Part shown: positions 14,184-21,227 of the stretch, one piece after another
How positions within the stretch are numbered: the stretch's first letter is position 1
How the letters are laid out: every line of letters starts with the position of its first letter
NCBI RefSeq assembly: GCF_040649515.1
Contig: NZ_JBEZFP010000127.1
Location: 1-27,117 of the forward strand
Origin: Yinghuangia elevatio
Lineage (GTDB): Bacteria > Actinomycetota > Actinomycetes > Streptomycetales > Streptomycetaceae
DNA: 27,117 bases
Direction: 5' to 3'
Made by a program: the position numbers and the translations under genes
Notes under the pieces: generated by a model
Told to the model about the DNA's origin: nothing
The model's database searches: none
The model's input: only the letters and a program-made list of their open reading frames with translations

Positions 14184-15353
14184 ATGTCGCGCTACGCCTT
14201 CGACCCCGCTCGTCACGAACTGCAGATCGCGTACGCCACCGGATCCGGGGACACGAGCGGGCCCGTCGCCGCTCTCCCCGGCACGGTCGACGCCGCCACG
14301 GCCCTGGCTCTCGCCCGCGAACTCACGCGTCTGGCCGAGGCCGCGTGGCGTACGTACACGCACCCTTCCAGCGCGGCCGACGACCACGACGCGGACAGCG
14401 AAGGCCGGCGACGCGACGAGGAACGCCGGCAGTTCGCCGACGTCGCCAACGCCGTCACGGAACCGAACCTGCCGGACGAGGCCGGCGGGCTCGACGTCCT
14501 GTACAGCCCCCTCGGTGAGTACGCCCACCGCGTCGGCCGCATCCTCCACCGCATCGGCTACCAGACGCTGACGGACGCGGTGGTGACCGAGGTTTCCGCC
14601 GAACTCCAGGCCGTCGAACACGCCGAACTCGGCGAACTCCAAGGCCGCGCCCGCCAGGCCGTCGTCCTCAGCCGCGAAGACGCCTCACCGCTGCAGGTCG
14701 CCGCCGCCGATCGCCTCTTGCACGAGAACCCCCTCGGCGCGCACGGGCTGTTCACCGACCTGGAACCCACCGCGGCCGCGGTGGCCGCCGCACACTGGCT
14801 CGTGGCGGCCGCGGACGTCGCGTCGGAAGCCAGCGGCATCGCGCCCGTCAGCATCGTCGTCACCGCAAGCGACACGGAATCCCTTCCGCACGAGACCCCC
14901 ACCCAGCTCCTTGAGCTTGTCCACGCCGGCGTCGCCCCCCGCCAAGCCGTCTGCGGCCTCGTCCGCGGCGCACTCCGCCTCGCGGACGGCCAAGTCCCGG
15001 ACTACCAGGGCCTGATCGCGCAGATCGCGCACACCGAGCAGCTCATTGCCGAGCACGGGGCCGACGACCCCGTCATCGCCGCCGCCCTGCGGAACGAACT
15101 GCGCCTGACCCCGCTCGACCCCTCCCGGCCCGCACCGGACCTCCTCGAAGACCTCCTCGAGGGCATCCGCGCATGCTGGCTCATCTACTCCGAACACGCC
15201 GAATTCGACGACGACACCGACTGGGCCGACCTGGCCTCGGACGTCGGTACGGACGAAGGCCAGGACGCCGACGACGCCGACGACCTCCTCGCCCGGGAGT
15301 TCATCGAGGCCGTGCGGAGCGCAGCCACGGAATCCCAGGAGCGCCTGAGCTGA
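14184..15353 (+). CDS. acidic protein of unknown function
   Basis: This 389-residue protein is not recognised. The ATG at 14184 follows AGGGAAG at good spacing; the in-frame ATG at 14118 lies upstream of the predicted transcription start. Two Asp/Glu-rich stretches stand out: around residues 68-85 (ADDHDADSEG then RRRDEERRQF) and near the C-terminus (FDDDTDWADLAS, then DEGQDADDADDLL). Between them the sequence is Ala/Leu rich and probably helical, with AAAVAAAHWLVAAADVASEA as the most hydrophobic part, too short and mixed to be a confident membrane segment. There is no signal peptide. Codon use is normal for the window, so it is probably a real gene. It is monocistronic, with a promoter and operator-like repeat upstream and a hairpin downstream. 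Confidence 0.7.
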   Translation: MSRYAFDPARHELQIAYATGSGDTSGPVAALPGTVDAATALALARELTRLAEAAWRTYTHPSSAADDHDADSEGRRRDEERRQFADVANAVTEPNLPDEAGGLDVLYSPLGEYAHRVGRILHRIGYQTLTDAVVTEVSAELQAVEHAELGELQGRARQAVVLSREDASPLQVAAADRLLHENPLGAHGLFTDLEPTAAAVAAAHWLVAAADVASEASGIAPVSIVVTASDTESLPHETPTQLLELVHAGVAPRQAVCGLVRGALRLADGQVPDYQGLIAQIAHTEQLIAEHGADDPVIAAALRNELRLTPLDPSRPAPDLLEDLLEGIRACWLIYSEHAEFDDDTDWADLASDVGTDEGQDADDADDLLAREFIEAVRSAATESQERLS

Positions 15354-15358
15354 AACAA

Positions 15359-15380
15359 GGGCCAGGACGATGGCCTGCCC
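15359..15380 (+). terminator. hairpin after the acidic-protein gene
   Basis: GGGCCAGG (15359-15366) pairs with CCTGCCC (15374-15380) with one bulged C and a 7-nt loop, beginning five bases after the stop codon. No U-tract follows, so this is a moderate call. Confidence 0.4.
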
Positions 15381-15419
15381 GGTGGTGAGTCGCTGAATTT
15401 ACGACCCAGGGTTGCGATG

Positions 15420-15469
15420 CGCCGGTGGCGGGGAACTCCGGACACCGGCGATGGGGGAGGCGCTAGCGT
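15420..15469 (+). promoter_or_regulatory. candidate TetR operator and promoter
   Basis: CGCCGGTG (15420-15427) and CACCGGCG (15443-15450) form a perfect 8-bp inverted repeat with a 15-nt spacer. TAGCGT (15464-15469) is a plausible -10 box whose start point would fall on the ATG at 15476. The inverted repeat covers the -35 area, fitting autorepression by the TetR protein (inference). Confidence 0.4.
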
Positions 15470-15475
15470 GTGATC

Positions 15476-16117
15476 ATGCCCCGTGACCCGGAACCCGCGC
15501 GCCGCAAGCTGCTGGACGCGGCGCTGCTGCTGTTCGCGCGGGACGGGATCGAGGCGGTCAGCCTGCGGGAGATCCGCCTCGCGGCCGGGCAGCGCAACGC
15601 CGCCGCGACGCAGTACCACTTCGGCACGAAAGAAGGCCTCGTCCGGGCCCTGGTCCAGGACGTGCTGCCGCCGCTGGTCGCGCACCGCCGCGAACTGCTG
15701 CGCGGCGCGACCGTCGACGACGTGTTCGCCGTCGCGCGGGTCATCGTCGCCCCGCTGACCGCGCTCGCCGTCGGGGAAGCGCGGGACCGGGCGGTGGTGC
15801 GGTTCCTGGCCGAACTCGTCGACGACGTCAACCGCAGCTGGGCCGGCCTGACGGAGCTGTTCGGGGACACCGCCGCGGCGGCGAGCACCGCAATGCTGCG
15901 CGCGGCCCTGCCGCAGCTGCCCGCCGAGGTGATGAACGAGCGGCTCGTCGTCGGCATTACCGGCGTGGTCCATGCCTGCGCCTTTTACGCGCGCGGCGTC
16001 GACACCGGCCGTACACGCGACCCCGATCTGTTCCGCGAAAATCTGGTCGACATGTTCGTCGGCGCCCTCACGGCCCCGGTGTCCGCGCCTGTGTCGGCTG
16101 CAGCGCGCGAGGCATAG
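15476..16117 (+). CDS. TetR family transcriptional regulator
   Basis: This 213-residue protein has the TetR N-terminal DNA-binding domain (ARRKLLDAALLLFARDGIEA, then VSLREIRLAAGQRN and TQYHFGTKEGLVRAL), including the conserved YHFG turn. A helical ligand-binding and dimerisation domain follows. The ATG at 15476 is chosen because a -10 box lies just upstream and no Shine-Dalgarno is present, suggesting a leaderless mRNA; a GTG at 15470 is an alternative. The gene precedes a same-strand cluster (phosphotransferase, small helical protein, CrtC-like protein, amidohydrolase) after a 232-bp gap containing a terminator-like hairpin and a separate promoter. It is probably the local repressor; the ligand may be an acyl-CoA or lipid/aromatic intermediate (inference). 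Confidence 0.9.
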   Translation: MPRDPEPARRKLLDAALLLFARDGIEAVSLREIRLAAGQRNAAATQYHFGTKEGLVRALVQDVLPPLVAHRRELLRGATVDDVFAVARVIVAPLTALAVGEARDRAVVRFLAELVDDVNRSWAGLTELFGDTAAAASTAMLRAALPQLPAEVMNERLVVGITGVVHACAFYARGVDTGRTRDPDLFRENLVDMFVGALTAPVSAPVSAAAREA

Positions 16118-16124
16118 CCCGGCC

Positions 16125-16153
16125 CCGGCCTGCCGCGGCAGCCGGCGCGTTTT
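16125..16153 (+). terminator. terminator after the TetR gene
   Basis: CCGGCCTGCCG (16125-16135) pairs with CGGCAGCCGG (16136-16145) with one bulged C, and a TTTT run follows at 16150-16153. The hairpin begins seven bases after the TetR stop. The stem has almost no loop in this pairing, so a few central pairs would have to open. Confidence 0.45.
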
Positions 16154-16299
16154 CCACCGGCCTCCCGACGCGCGGGCGCCTGGCCGTGTTCGGCGGCAGG
16201 CCCCTCGCCTCCTCGCCGGAAGCGGCGTCCTCCGCCGGATCCTCCGTTCCGGTGCCGTCCGCGAACTCGCCGCGCAGCGGAGTGATCACCCTGTCGCCC

Positions 16300-16328
16300 T
16301 TGCCACCTTCTAAAACATGTTGTTCACT
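16300..16328 (+). promoter_or_regulatory. promoter with AACnnGTT palindrome before the phosphotransferase gene
   Basis: TTGCCA (16300-16305) and TTCACT (16323-16328) are 17 bp apart. The spacer contains TAAAACATGTTGTT (16311-16324) with the core AACATGTT. This fits TnnAACnnGTTnnA, the consensus recalled for KstR-type TetR repressors of steroid catabolism, at every fixed position but the last. It is an AT-rich island in GC-rich DNA. Whether the TetR protein at 15476-16117 binds it is unknown. Confidence 0.45.
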
Positions 16329-16349
16329 ACCTTCGCGAAGGAGGACGAC

Positions 16350-17408
16350 ATGCCCCCCACCCCGAACACCCCCGACACCGCTACCGCGCGGGAGCCGGAG
16401 GAACTGCGCGAACAACTGCGCGCCTGGCTCGCCCGCGAGACCGGCGATCCGGACCTCGCCGTGTCACCGCCGCAGCGCACCACCCTCGGGTTCTCCCGGG
16501 AGAACTGGTTCTTCGACGCCGTCTGGAAGACCAACGGCCACGGCGACGGCCGCACCCGACTGGTCGCGCGCCGCGACCCGGTCGGCAGCGTGCTGGACAG
16601 CGACCGCGCCGTCGAGGCCGCCGTCCTGGCCGCGGTGCACCGCACCGACGTGCCGGTGCCCGCCCTGCACTGGGTCGACCTGGACGGCGCCGAAGCCGAC
16701 CGGCCGACCCTGGTTATGGACCGCGCGCCGGGCCGCTGCGAGCCGTTCGTCCTGGCCGGACCGCTGCCCGAGGCCGAACGCGCCGCGCTCGCCGGCAAGT
16801 TCTGCGAGCAGCTCGCCGCGATCCACCGCCTCGACCCGGCCGCGCTCGGCCTCGGCGGCGTGCTCGCCGACCCCGGGCCGGGCGCCGCGCACGTAGCCGT
16901 CGCACACTGGGACGCCGAACTGCGGAAGATCCAGCAGGCCCCCGAGCCCGAACTCGAGTACATCCTCGCCTGGTTGACCGCCACCGCCCCGGCCTCCGGC
17001 GCCACGACGCTGGTCCACGGCGACTTCAAGCCCGGCAACGTGCTGATCGAGGACGGGCGGGTCACCGCCGTCCTGGACTGGGAGACCGCGCACCTGGGCG
17101 ACCCGCTCGAGGACGTCGGCTGGGTCACCAACCCGCTGCGCGCCCGCGAGCACTTGATCCCCGGCGTGTGGGAGCGCGACGACCTCATCGCCGCCTGGGA
17201 ACGCCACACCGGGCGTACCGCGGACCGGCTCGCGGTGCGCTGGTGGAACGTCCTCGCCAACCTCAAGCTCACCGTGATCGTCATGGCCGGACAGCACGCC
17301 CTCGCGCACGGCCGCTACGACCGCATCATCCAGACCCCCACCGCGCTGCACCGCGTGATGCTCGGTCTGATCTCCACCTACGGACACGAGCGCGGGGAGC
17401 ACGCATGA
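16350..17408 (+). CDS. APH-fold phosphotransferase family protein
   Basis: This 352-residue protein starts at the ATG at 16350, behind a strong AAGGAGG five bases away. It has the aminoglycoside-phosphotransferase/choline-kinase fold. The nucleotide region shows LVARRDPVGSVLDSDRAVEA, the Brenner motif is LVHGDFKPGNVLIEDG with His223/Asp225, and metal binding is AVLDWETAHLGDPLEDVGW. Cytoplasmic relatives of this type commonly lie beside acyl-CoA dehydrogenase and steroid or lipid catabolism genes and are not resistance enzymes. The start codon of the next gene overlaps its stop (ATGA), and the downstream genes are catabolic in character. The phosphorylated substrate is unknown. The reported function should stay generic despite the resistance-like family name. 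Confidence 0.88.
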   Translation: MPPTPNTPDTATAREPEELREQLRAWLARETGDPDLAVSPPQRTTLGFSRENWFFDAVWKTNGHGDGRTRLVARRDPVGSVLDSDRAVEAAVLAAVHRTDVPVPALHWVDLDGAEADRPTLVMDRAPGRCEPFVLAGPLPEAERAALAGKFCEQLAAIHRLDPAALGLGGVLADPGPGAAHVAVAHWDAELRKIQQAPEPELEYILAWLTATAPASGATTLVHGDFKPGNVLIEDGRVTAVLDWETAHLGDPLEDVGWVTNPLRAREHLIPGVWERDDLIAAWERHTGRTADRLAVRWWNVLANLKLTVIVMAGQHALAHGRYDRIIQTPTALHRVMLGLISTYGHERGEHA

Positions 17409-17857
17409 ACCCCTCCGTCAGCGACCAACTCGCCGCCGCCCGCCGCATCCTGCTCGACCTGGTGCGCCCGCACGTCGACGGCGAGTACCCCGCGGCGCTG
17501 CTGACCGGCGTCGCGGACGTCCTGGCCGTGCTGGAGCAGGGCTGGCAGCGCATCCCCGCCTTCCTCACCGACGACACCGCCCGCCTGCGGGACCTGCTGG
17601 CCCGGATCGCCGACGCGGACGTCCTGGACCTGCCCGACGGCCTGCGTACCCGCATCGCCGCGTACGTCGCCGCGCCGGTACCGACCGCCGCCGCCCTGGC
17701 CGAACTGGACGCCCACGCCGAAAGCGGACGCGCCCTGCTCGCCGAGGCGGCCCCGGCCGTCGTCGCCGTCGGCGAGCACCCGGTGCACGACGCCCTGCGC
17801 GGCTACTTCGACGTGCGCATCGCCGAATTCCCGCTCCGCCCCACACCCCGCGCCTGA
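17405..17857 (+). CDS. small helical protein, probable partner of the phosphotransferase (DUF6285-like)
   Basis: This 150-residue protein starts at an ATG overlapping the phosphotransferase stop by 4 bp, so the two are translationally coupled. It is predicted all-helical and soluble: SDQLAAARRILLDLVRPHVD, then PAALLTGVADVLAVLEQGW, and a middle acidic/Leu-rich part. Proteins of this size and position beside APH-like enzymes are often annotated DUF6285; I make that link from context and pattern, not from a search. No catalytic motif is visible. A chaperone or regulatory subunit role for the phosphotransferase is a guess. Confidence 0.75.
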   Translation: MNPSVSDQLAAARRILLDLVRPHVDGEYPAALLTGVADVLAVLEQGWQRIPAFLTDDTARLRDLLARIADADVLDLPDGLRTRIAAYVAAPVPTAAALAELDAHAESGRALLAEAAPAVVAVGEHPVHDALRGYFDVRIAEFPLRPTPRA

Positions 17858-17895
17858 CCACGCCGTACCTGACCACCCCCAGCTGACCACCCCAG
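17854..17895. repeat. short degenerate tandem repeat over a stop codon
   Basis: Three consecutive units start with CTGACCAC: 17854 (CTGACCACGCCGTAC), 17869 (CTGACCACCCCCAG) and 17883 (CTGACCACCCCAG). The first contains the TGA stop of the small helical protein. It looks like replication slippage. It also supplies extra in-frame-independent stops before the next gene. Confidence 0.6.
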
Positions 17896-17914
17896 CGCCG
17901 AAGGACCCCCCCCT

Positions 17915-19027
17915 GTGCTCACCTCGCTCGACGACAGCCAGTGGCACCAACTGCCCACCACCTTCGACCACGTCGGCACCAGCGACCCGCGCTTCTTCGA
18001 CCGCGTCTGGTTCGCCGCGTCCGACCCCGCCGGCACCTCCACCGTGCACCTGACGCTGGGCGTGTACGCGAACATGAACGTCGTGGACGCCGGATGCGTG
18101 GTCGTCCACGACGGCATCCAGCACAACGTCCGCAGCTCACGCCAACTCCGGCCCCGGCACGAGACGTTCGCCGGACCCATTCGCGTCGACGTCCTGGAAC
18201 CCATGCGCCGGCTGCGCCTGACCGTCAGCCCGGGCGAACACGGCATCTCCGGCGAGCTGATCTGGTCCGCCGTCGCCCCCGCCCACGAGGAACCGCCGCA
18301 CTTCCGCCGCCGACGCGGCCGCGTCGTGGAGGACTACACGCGCTTCGACCAGATCGGCACCTGCACCGGCTGGCTGGAGGCCGACGGGCAGCGCATCGAG
18401 GTGGACAAGTGGTGGTCCTGCCGCGACCACTCGTGGGGCGTACGCGAACGCGTCGGCATCGCCGAACCGGTCACCGGGCCGCCCGCCCCGCGCGCCGGCG
18501 GGCTTTTCGCGTTCCTGTTCTTCTCCACGGACAGCCACGCGGGGCACGTCCAGGCCGCCCCCGGGTACACCTCCGCCGGCCTGACCGACCGCAAGACCCA
18601 GGACACCGTCGACCATATCCCCGTCGTCGGCCTCCAGGCCGCGTTCAGCGACGACCAGCGCCCACGCCGCATGACCGAGGTGACCTTCGCCCTGGGCACC
18701 GACGGCGGCGAGACCCGCCTGCGCCTGGTCGCCGACCGGCCCGCCGTCGCCATGACCGGCCTGGGGTACGGCGGTTACGCCGACGGCCTCGGCCTGGGCG
18801 TGTGGCGCGGCACCGAACACCTCGAACACGACCGCTGGGACGTCTCCCACCCCGCCACCGTCGTCATGCCCGACGGCAAGGCCACCCGGCCCGTCCACCG
18901 CATCCAGCCGGTACGCGTCACCGCGCGCCACCCCGACGGTGCCACCTCCACCGGCAACGGCAGCCTCACCTTCGTCGCCGAAGGACCCCTGACCGACTTC
19001 GGGCTCCCCGAGACCGCACAACACTGA
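17915..19027 (+). CDS. CrtC/AttH-like lipocalin-type protein (DUF7064/DUF7065-like)
   Basis: This 370-residue beta-rich protein starts at the GTG at 17915, about nine bases after AAGGA. Two similar halves are suggested. A key stretch is EDYTRFDQIGTCTGWLEADG followed by VDKWWSCRDHSWGVRERVG, with conserved Trp, Arg, Asp and His resembling the CrtC (hydroxyneurosporene synthase)/AttH-like fold. Relatives in actinobacterial lipid, steroid and terpenoid catabolic clusters are uncharacterised and annotated as DUF7064/DUF7065 or hypothetical. No signal peptide or membrane segment is seen. The position between the phosphotransferase pair and an amidohydrolase, 57 bp after the small protein, suggests the same operon. 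A role in binding or hydrating a hydrophobic substrate is inference. Confidence 0.7.
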   Translation: MLTSLDDSQWHQLPTTFDHVGTSDPRFFDRVWFAASDPAGTSTVHLTLGVYANMNVVDAGCVVVHDGIQHNVRSSRQLRPRHETFAGPIRVDVLEPMRRLRLTVSPGEHGISGELIWSAVAPAHEEPPHFRRRRGRVVEDYTRFDQIGTCTGWLEADGQRIEVDKWWSCRDHSWGVRERVGIAEPVTGPPAPRAGGLFAFLFFSTDSHAGHVQAAPGYTSAGLTDRKTQDTVDHIPVVGLQAAFSDDQRPRRMTEVTFALGTDGGETRLRLVADRPAVAMTGLGYGGYADGLGLGVWRGTEHLEHDRWDVSHPATVVMPDGKATRPVHRIQPVRVTARHPDGATSTGNGSLTFVAEGPLTDFGLPETAQH

Positions 19028-19100
19028 CCGCCGACGACCTCGCGGCGTGCCCCGGGATTGCGCGGCACGAGCTCACTGAAGCGCCCACCCCTTGTCGTGT

Positions 19101-19133
19101 AGTGAAACGTTAGATTTACCAACTGAGTCAGGG
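19101..19133 (+). promoter_or_regulatory. AT-rich regulatory island before the amidohydrolase gene
   Basis: Within 163 bp of non-coding DNA this stretch holds a palindromic AACGTT (19106-19111), a good -10-like TAGATT (19111-19116) and the odd-centred inverted repeat CTGAGTCAG (19123-19131). No convincing -35 lies at 16-18 bp, so transcription may need an activator. It suggests that the amidohydrolase gene has its own regulated promoter. Confidence 0.4.
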
Positions 19134-19190
19134 CTGCCCCGGCCGTGTGCCGGCGTGTGCGGCCCGCTCCTCGTCCATTTGGAGTGCCCG

Positions 19191-20363
19191 ATGCCCACCG
19201 CAACCCCCCTGAGAGTCGTCGACGCCGACACCCACGTCACCGAGCCCCACGACCTGTGGACCTCCCGTGCCCCGCAGGGCTATCGCGACCGGGTGCCGCA
19301 CGTGACCGACGTGGACGGCCAGCCGCAGTGGGTCGTCGACGGCAAGGTGCTCGGTCCGGCGACCGCGTCCGCGGTTGTCGACGTCGACGGGACGCGCTCG
19401 CGCGGAACCGACTTCATCTCCTGGCCGTTCGAGAAGGTCAGCGCGGCGGCGTACGACGTCACCGCGCGCCTGGAGCTGATGGACGCGCTGGGGGTGTGGG
19501 CGCAGATCGTCTACCCGAACACCGCGGGATTCGGCGGGCAGCGCTTCGCGGCGGTCGACGACCCGCAGCTGAAGCTGCTGTGCGCGACCCTCTACAACGA
19601 CGCGATGGCCGAGATGCAGGAGCGGTCCGGGGACCGGCTGTTCCCGATGGGCCTGCTGCCCTGGTGGGACATCGACGCCTCGGTACGCGAGGTGGAGCGC
19701 ATGCACGGCATGGGACTTCGCGGCGTGAACACCACCAGCGACCCGCAGAACGCCGGACTGCCGGACTTCTCCCGGCCCGTCTGGAACCCGCTGTGGGAGG
19801 TGTGCGCGGACCTGGGCATGCCGGTCAACTTCCATATCGGCGCGGCCCACGAGTCGATGAGCTGGTTGGGCACCTCCGGCTGGCCGTCCCTGGGCCTGGA
19901 CGAGAAGCTGGCGATCGGCTCGTCGATGATGTACCTGTCCAACGCCCGGGTCATCGCGAACTTCATCTATTCCGGTGTGCTGGAGCGGCACCCCCGCCTG
20001 CAGATCGTGTCGGTGGAGAGCGGCATCGGCTGGATCCCTTTCTTCCTGGAAGCCCTCACCCGCCAGCTCGGCGAGACCACCCCCGGGTCGATGGACCACT
20101 TGACGCTGTCGCCGAAGCAGTACTTCGACCGGCAGATCTCGGCCTGCTTCTGGTTCGAGAACCAGGACATCGCCCACACCATCGAACGCGTGGGCGCCCG
20201 CAACGTCCTCTTCGAGACCGACTTCCCGCACCCGACGTGCCTGTACCCCGACAGCCTCGACGTCGCCGGCCAGGCCACCGACCAACTCGACCCGGACACC
20301 GTACGCCTGGTCATGCAGGACAACGCCGCACGCCTGTACAACCTCCCCCTGCCGACCGCCTGA
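19191..20363 (+). CDS. amidohydrolase-2 family metal-dependent hydrolase/decarboxylase
   Basis: This 390-residue TIM-barrel protein starts at the ATG at 19191, behind GGAG at seven bases. The first strand is VVDADTHVTEPHDLW (His15, Glu18), a variant of the D-x-H-x-H/E metal motif. Further candidate ligands are His215 in VNFHIGAAHESM and Asp344 in LFETDFPHPT. Family PF04909 contains ACMSD-type decarboxylases and hydrolases of aromatic or ring-cleavage acids. This DTHVTEP-type branch is frequent in actinobacterial catabolic clusters and mostly uncharacterised. It is cytoplasmic. It is the last same-strand gene of the TetR-phosphotransferase cluster but has its own upstream AT-rich regulatory stretch. 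The substrate is not predictable here. Confidence 0.88.
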   Translation: MPTATPLRVVDADTHVTEPHDLWTSRAPQGYRDRVPHVTDVDGQPQWVVDGKVLGPATASAVVDVDGTRSRGTDFISWPFEKVSAAAYDVTARLELMDALGVWAQIVYPNTAGFGGQRFAAVDDPQLKLLCATLYNDAMAEMQERSGDRLFPMGLLPWWDIDASVREVERMHGMGLRGVNTTSDPQNAGLPDFSRPVWNPLWEVCADLGMPVNFHIGAAHESMSWLGTSGWPSLGLDEKLAIGSSMMYLSNARVIANFIYSGVLERHPRLQIVSVESGIGWIPFFLEALTRQLGETTPGSMDHLTLSPKQYFDRQISACFWFENQDIAHTIERVGARNVLFETDFPHPTCLYPDSLDVAGQATDQLDPDTVRLVMQDNAARLYNLPLPTA

Positions 20364-20390
20364 GACCGGCACCGGCACGACGGGCCCCCG

Positions 20391-20422
20391 ACGGCAGTGC
20401 AGACGTGGGCCGGGGCTGCCGT
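20391..20422. terminator. possible bidirectional terminator between convergent genes
   Basis: ACGGCAG (20391-20397) and CTGCCGT (20416-20422) form a 7-bp perfect stem around an 18-nt GC-rich loop. It lies in the 96 bp between the convergent amidohydrolase and STAS genes. There is no U-tract. Confidence 0.35.
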
Positions 20423-20459
20423 ACCCCCGACCCGCGCCTGCCGCGCGCACAACGTCGGG

Positions 20460-20909
20460 TCAGGTTGCGGTCGGCGGGGGGTCGGTTTGGGGGTCGGTGT
20501 GGGTGTCGAACAGGGCCGTGGTGCCGGTCAGGTTTAGGAGTTGGGTGACGCGGGGGCTCGGGTCGAGCGTGAACCTCATGTCGTTCTCCAGCGCGCGGCG
20601 CCGGGCCATGAGGAAGACGTTCAGTCCGGCGCTGTCGCAGAAGGTGACCTGGGCCAGGTCCAGGTGCAGCCAAGGTACGCGGGCATCGCCGGTGAGAGCG
20701 GCGTCCAGGGCCGCTTCGAGCGCGCCGTGGACCTGGAGCGAGGTCTCGTGGTCGACCTCGCCGGCGACCTGGACCACCGTGCGGGTGGAGTCGCCGATGG
20801 TGGCCGTGTGCAGAGGCGTCGGCCTGGCGCGCGACGTGCCCGGAACGCCGGGGGAAGAGCGTTTGTCCCGTGGGGACTTGGGGGCGGTGGGGCGTGGTCG
20901 TCGCGGCAT
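20460..20909 (-). CDS. STAS-domain anti-sigma factor antagonist
   Basis: This 149-residue protein starts at an ATG preceded by AAGAGGAACCG. A basic, Pro-rich N-terminal tail of about 35 residues precedes a STAS domain (about 38-140) with VVQVAGEVDHETSLQVHGAL and the signature VTFCDSAGLNVFLMARR. Ser93 is the residue equivalent to the phosphorylated serine of SpoIIAA/RsbV/BldG. Such proteins, when unphosphorylated, bind an anti-sigma kinase and free a sigma factor; a PP2C phosphatase such as the neighbour at 21228-23675 reactivates them. The gene lies downstream of that phosphatase gene on the same strand after a 318-bp gap holding a perfect palindrome, so it may have its own promoter. The cognate anti-sigma kinase is not in the window. 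Confidence 0.9.
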   Translation of the reverse strand: MPRRPRPTAPKSPRDKRSSPGVPGTSRARPTPLHTATIGDSTRTVVQVAGEVDHETSLQVHGALEAALDAALTGDARVPWLHLDLAQVTFCDSAGLNVFLMARRRALENDMRFTLDPSPRVTQLLNLTGTTALFDTHTDPQTDPPPTAT

Positions 20910-21227
20910 CGGTTCCTCTTGTTCGGGTGTGCGTCAGGCGTCGGACCGACATAGGGGGGACACGGTCCGGGCCGCATGGCACGAGGTGAACAGAATACGT
21001 TGCCGTACGGCAACGATCACCACGCAGGCCACGGTTGTCCGGTCCGTCGACGGCTGCTCTTCCGGGCGCGCCCGCCCGCCGCCCGCAGGGCCCGCCCGCG
21101 CACTGTGTCCACCCACCCCCGCACAGCGCACACCCCCGCCTGCTCCCGGACGTACGCGCTCACCCGTCCCCAAGCGCGCTCGTCGAGCGCCTGGCGCGCG
21201 TCGCGCCGGCGCGCGGGCGCGACGGCG
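20910..21227. other. 318-bp intergenic region between phosphatase and STAS genes
   Basis: No credible gene is seen on either strand; the possible frames are Arg/Pro/Ala-rich and lack ribosome-binding sites or known motifs. The only distinct element is the 18-bp palindrome at 20998-21015. An AT-richer patch follows it towards the STAS gene and may contain the promoter (TATTCT at 20997-20992 on the minus strand), without a clear -35 box. Confidence 0.6.
20998..21015. promoter_or_regulatory. 18-bp perfect palindrome upstream of the STAS gene
   Basis: CGTTGCCGTACGGCAACG is perfectly symmetric with no spacer. It is about 90 bp upstream of the STAS start and directly abuts the minus-strand -10-like TATTCT. 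A gapless palindrome is more like a dimer binding site than a terminator. The binding protein is unknown. Confidence 0.55.

Noticed and set aside
16350..17408. Antibiotic-resistance aminoglycoside phosphotransferase
   Set aside because: Only the fold motifs are shared; the overlapping partner gene and catabolic neighbours indicate a metabolic role.
20934..21173. Small minus-strand frame of 79 codons between the phosphatase and STAS genes
   Set aside because: There is no ribosome-binding site and no motif, and it runs through the 18-bp palindrome; treated as intergenic.
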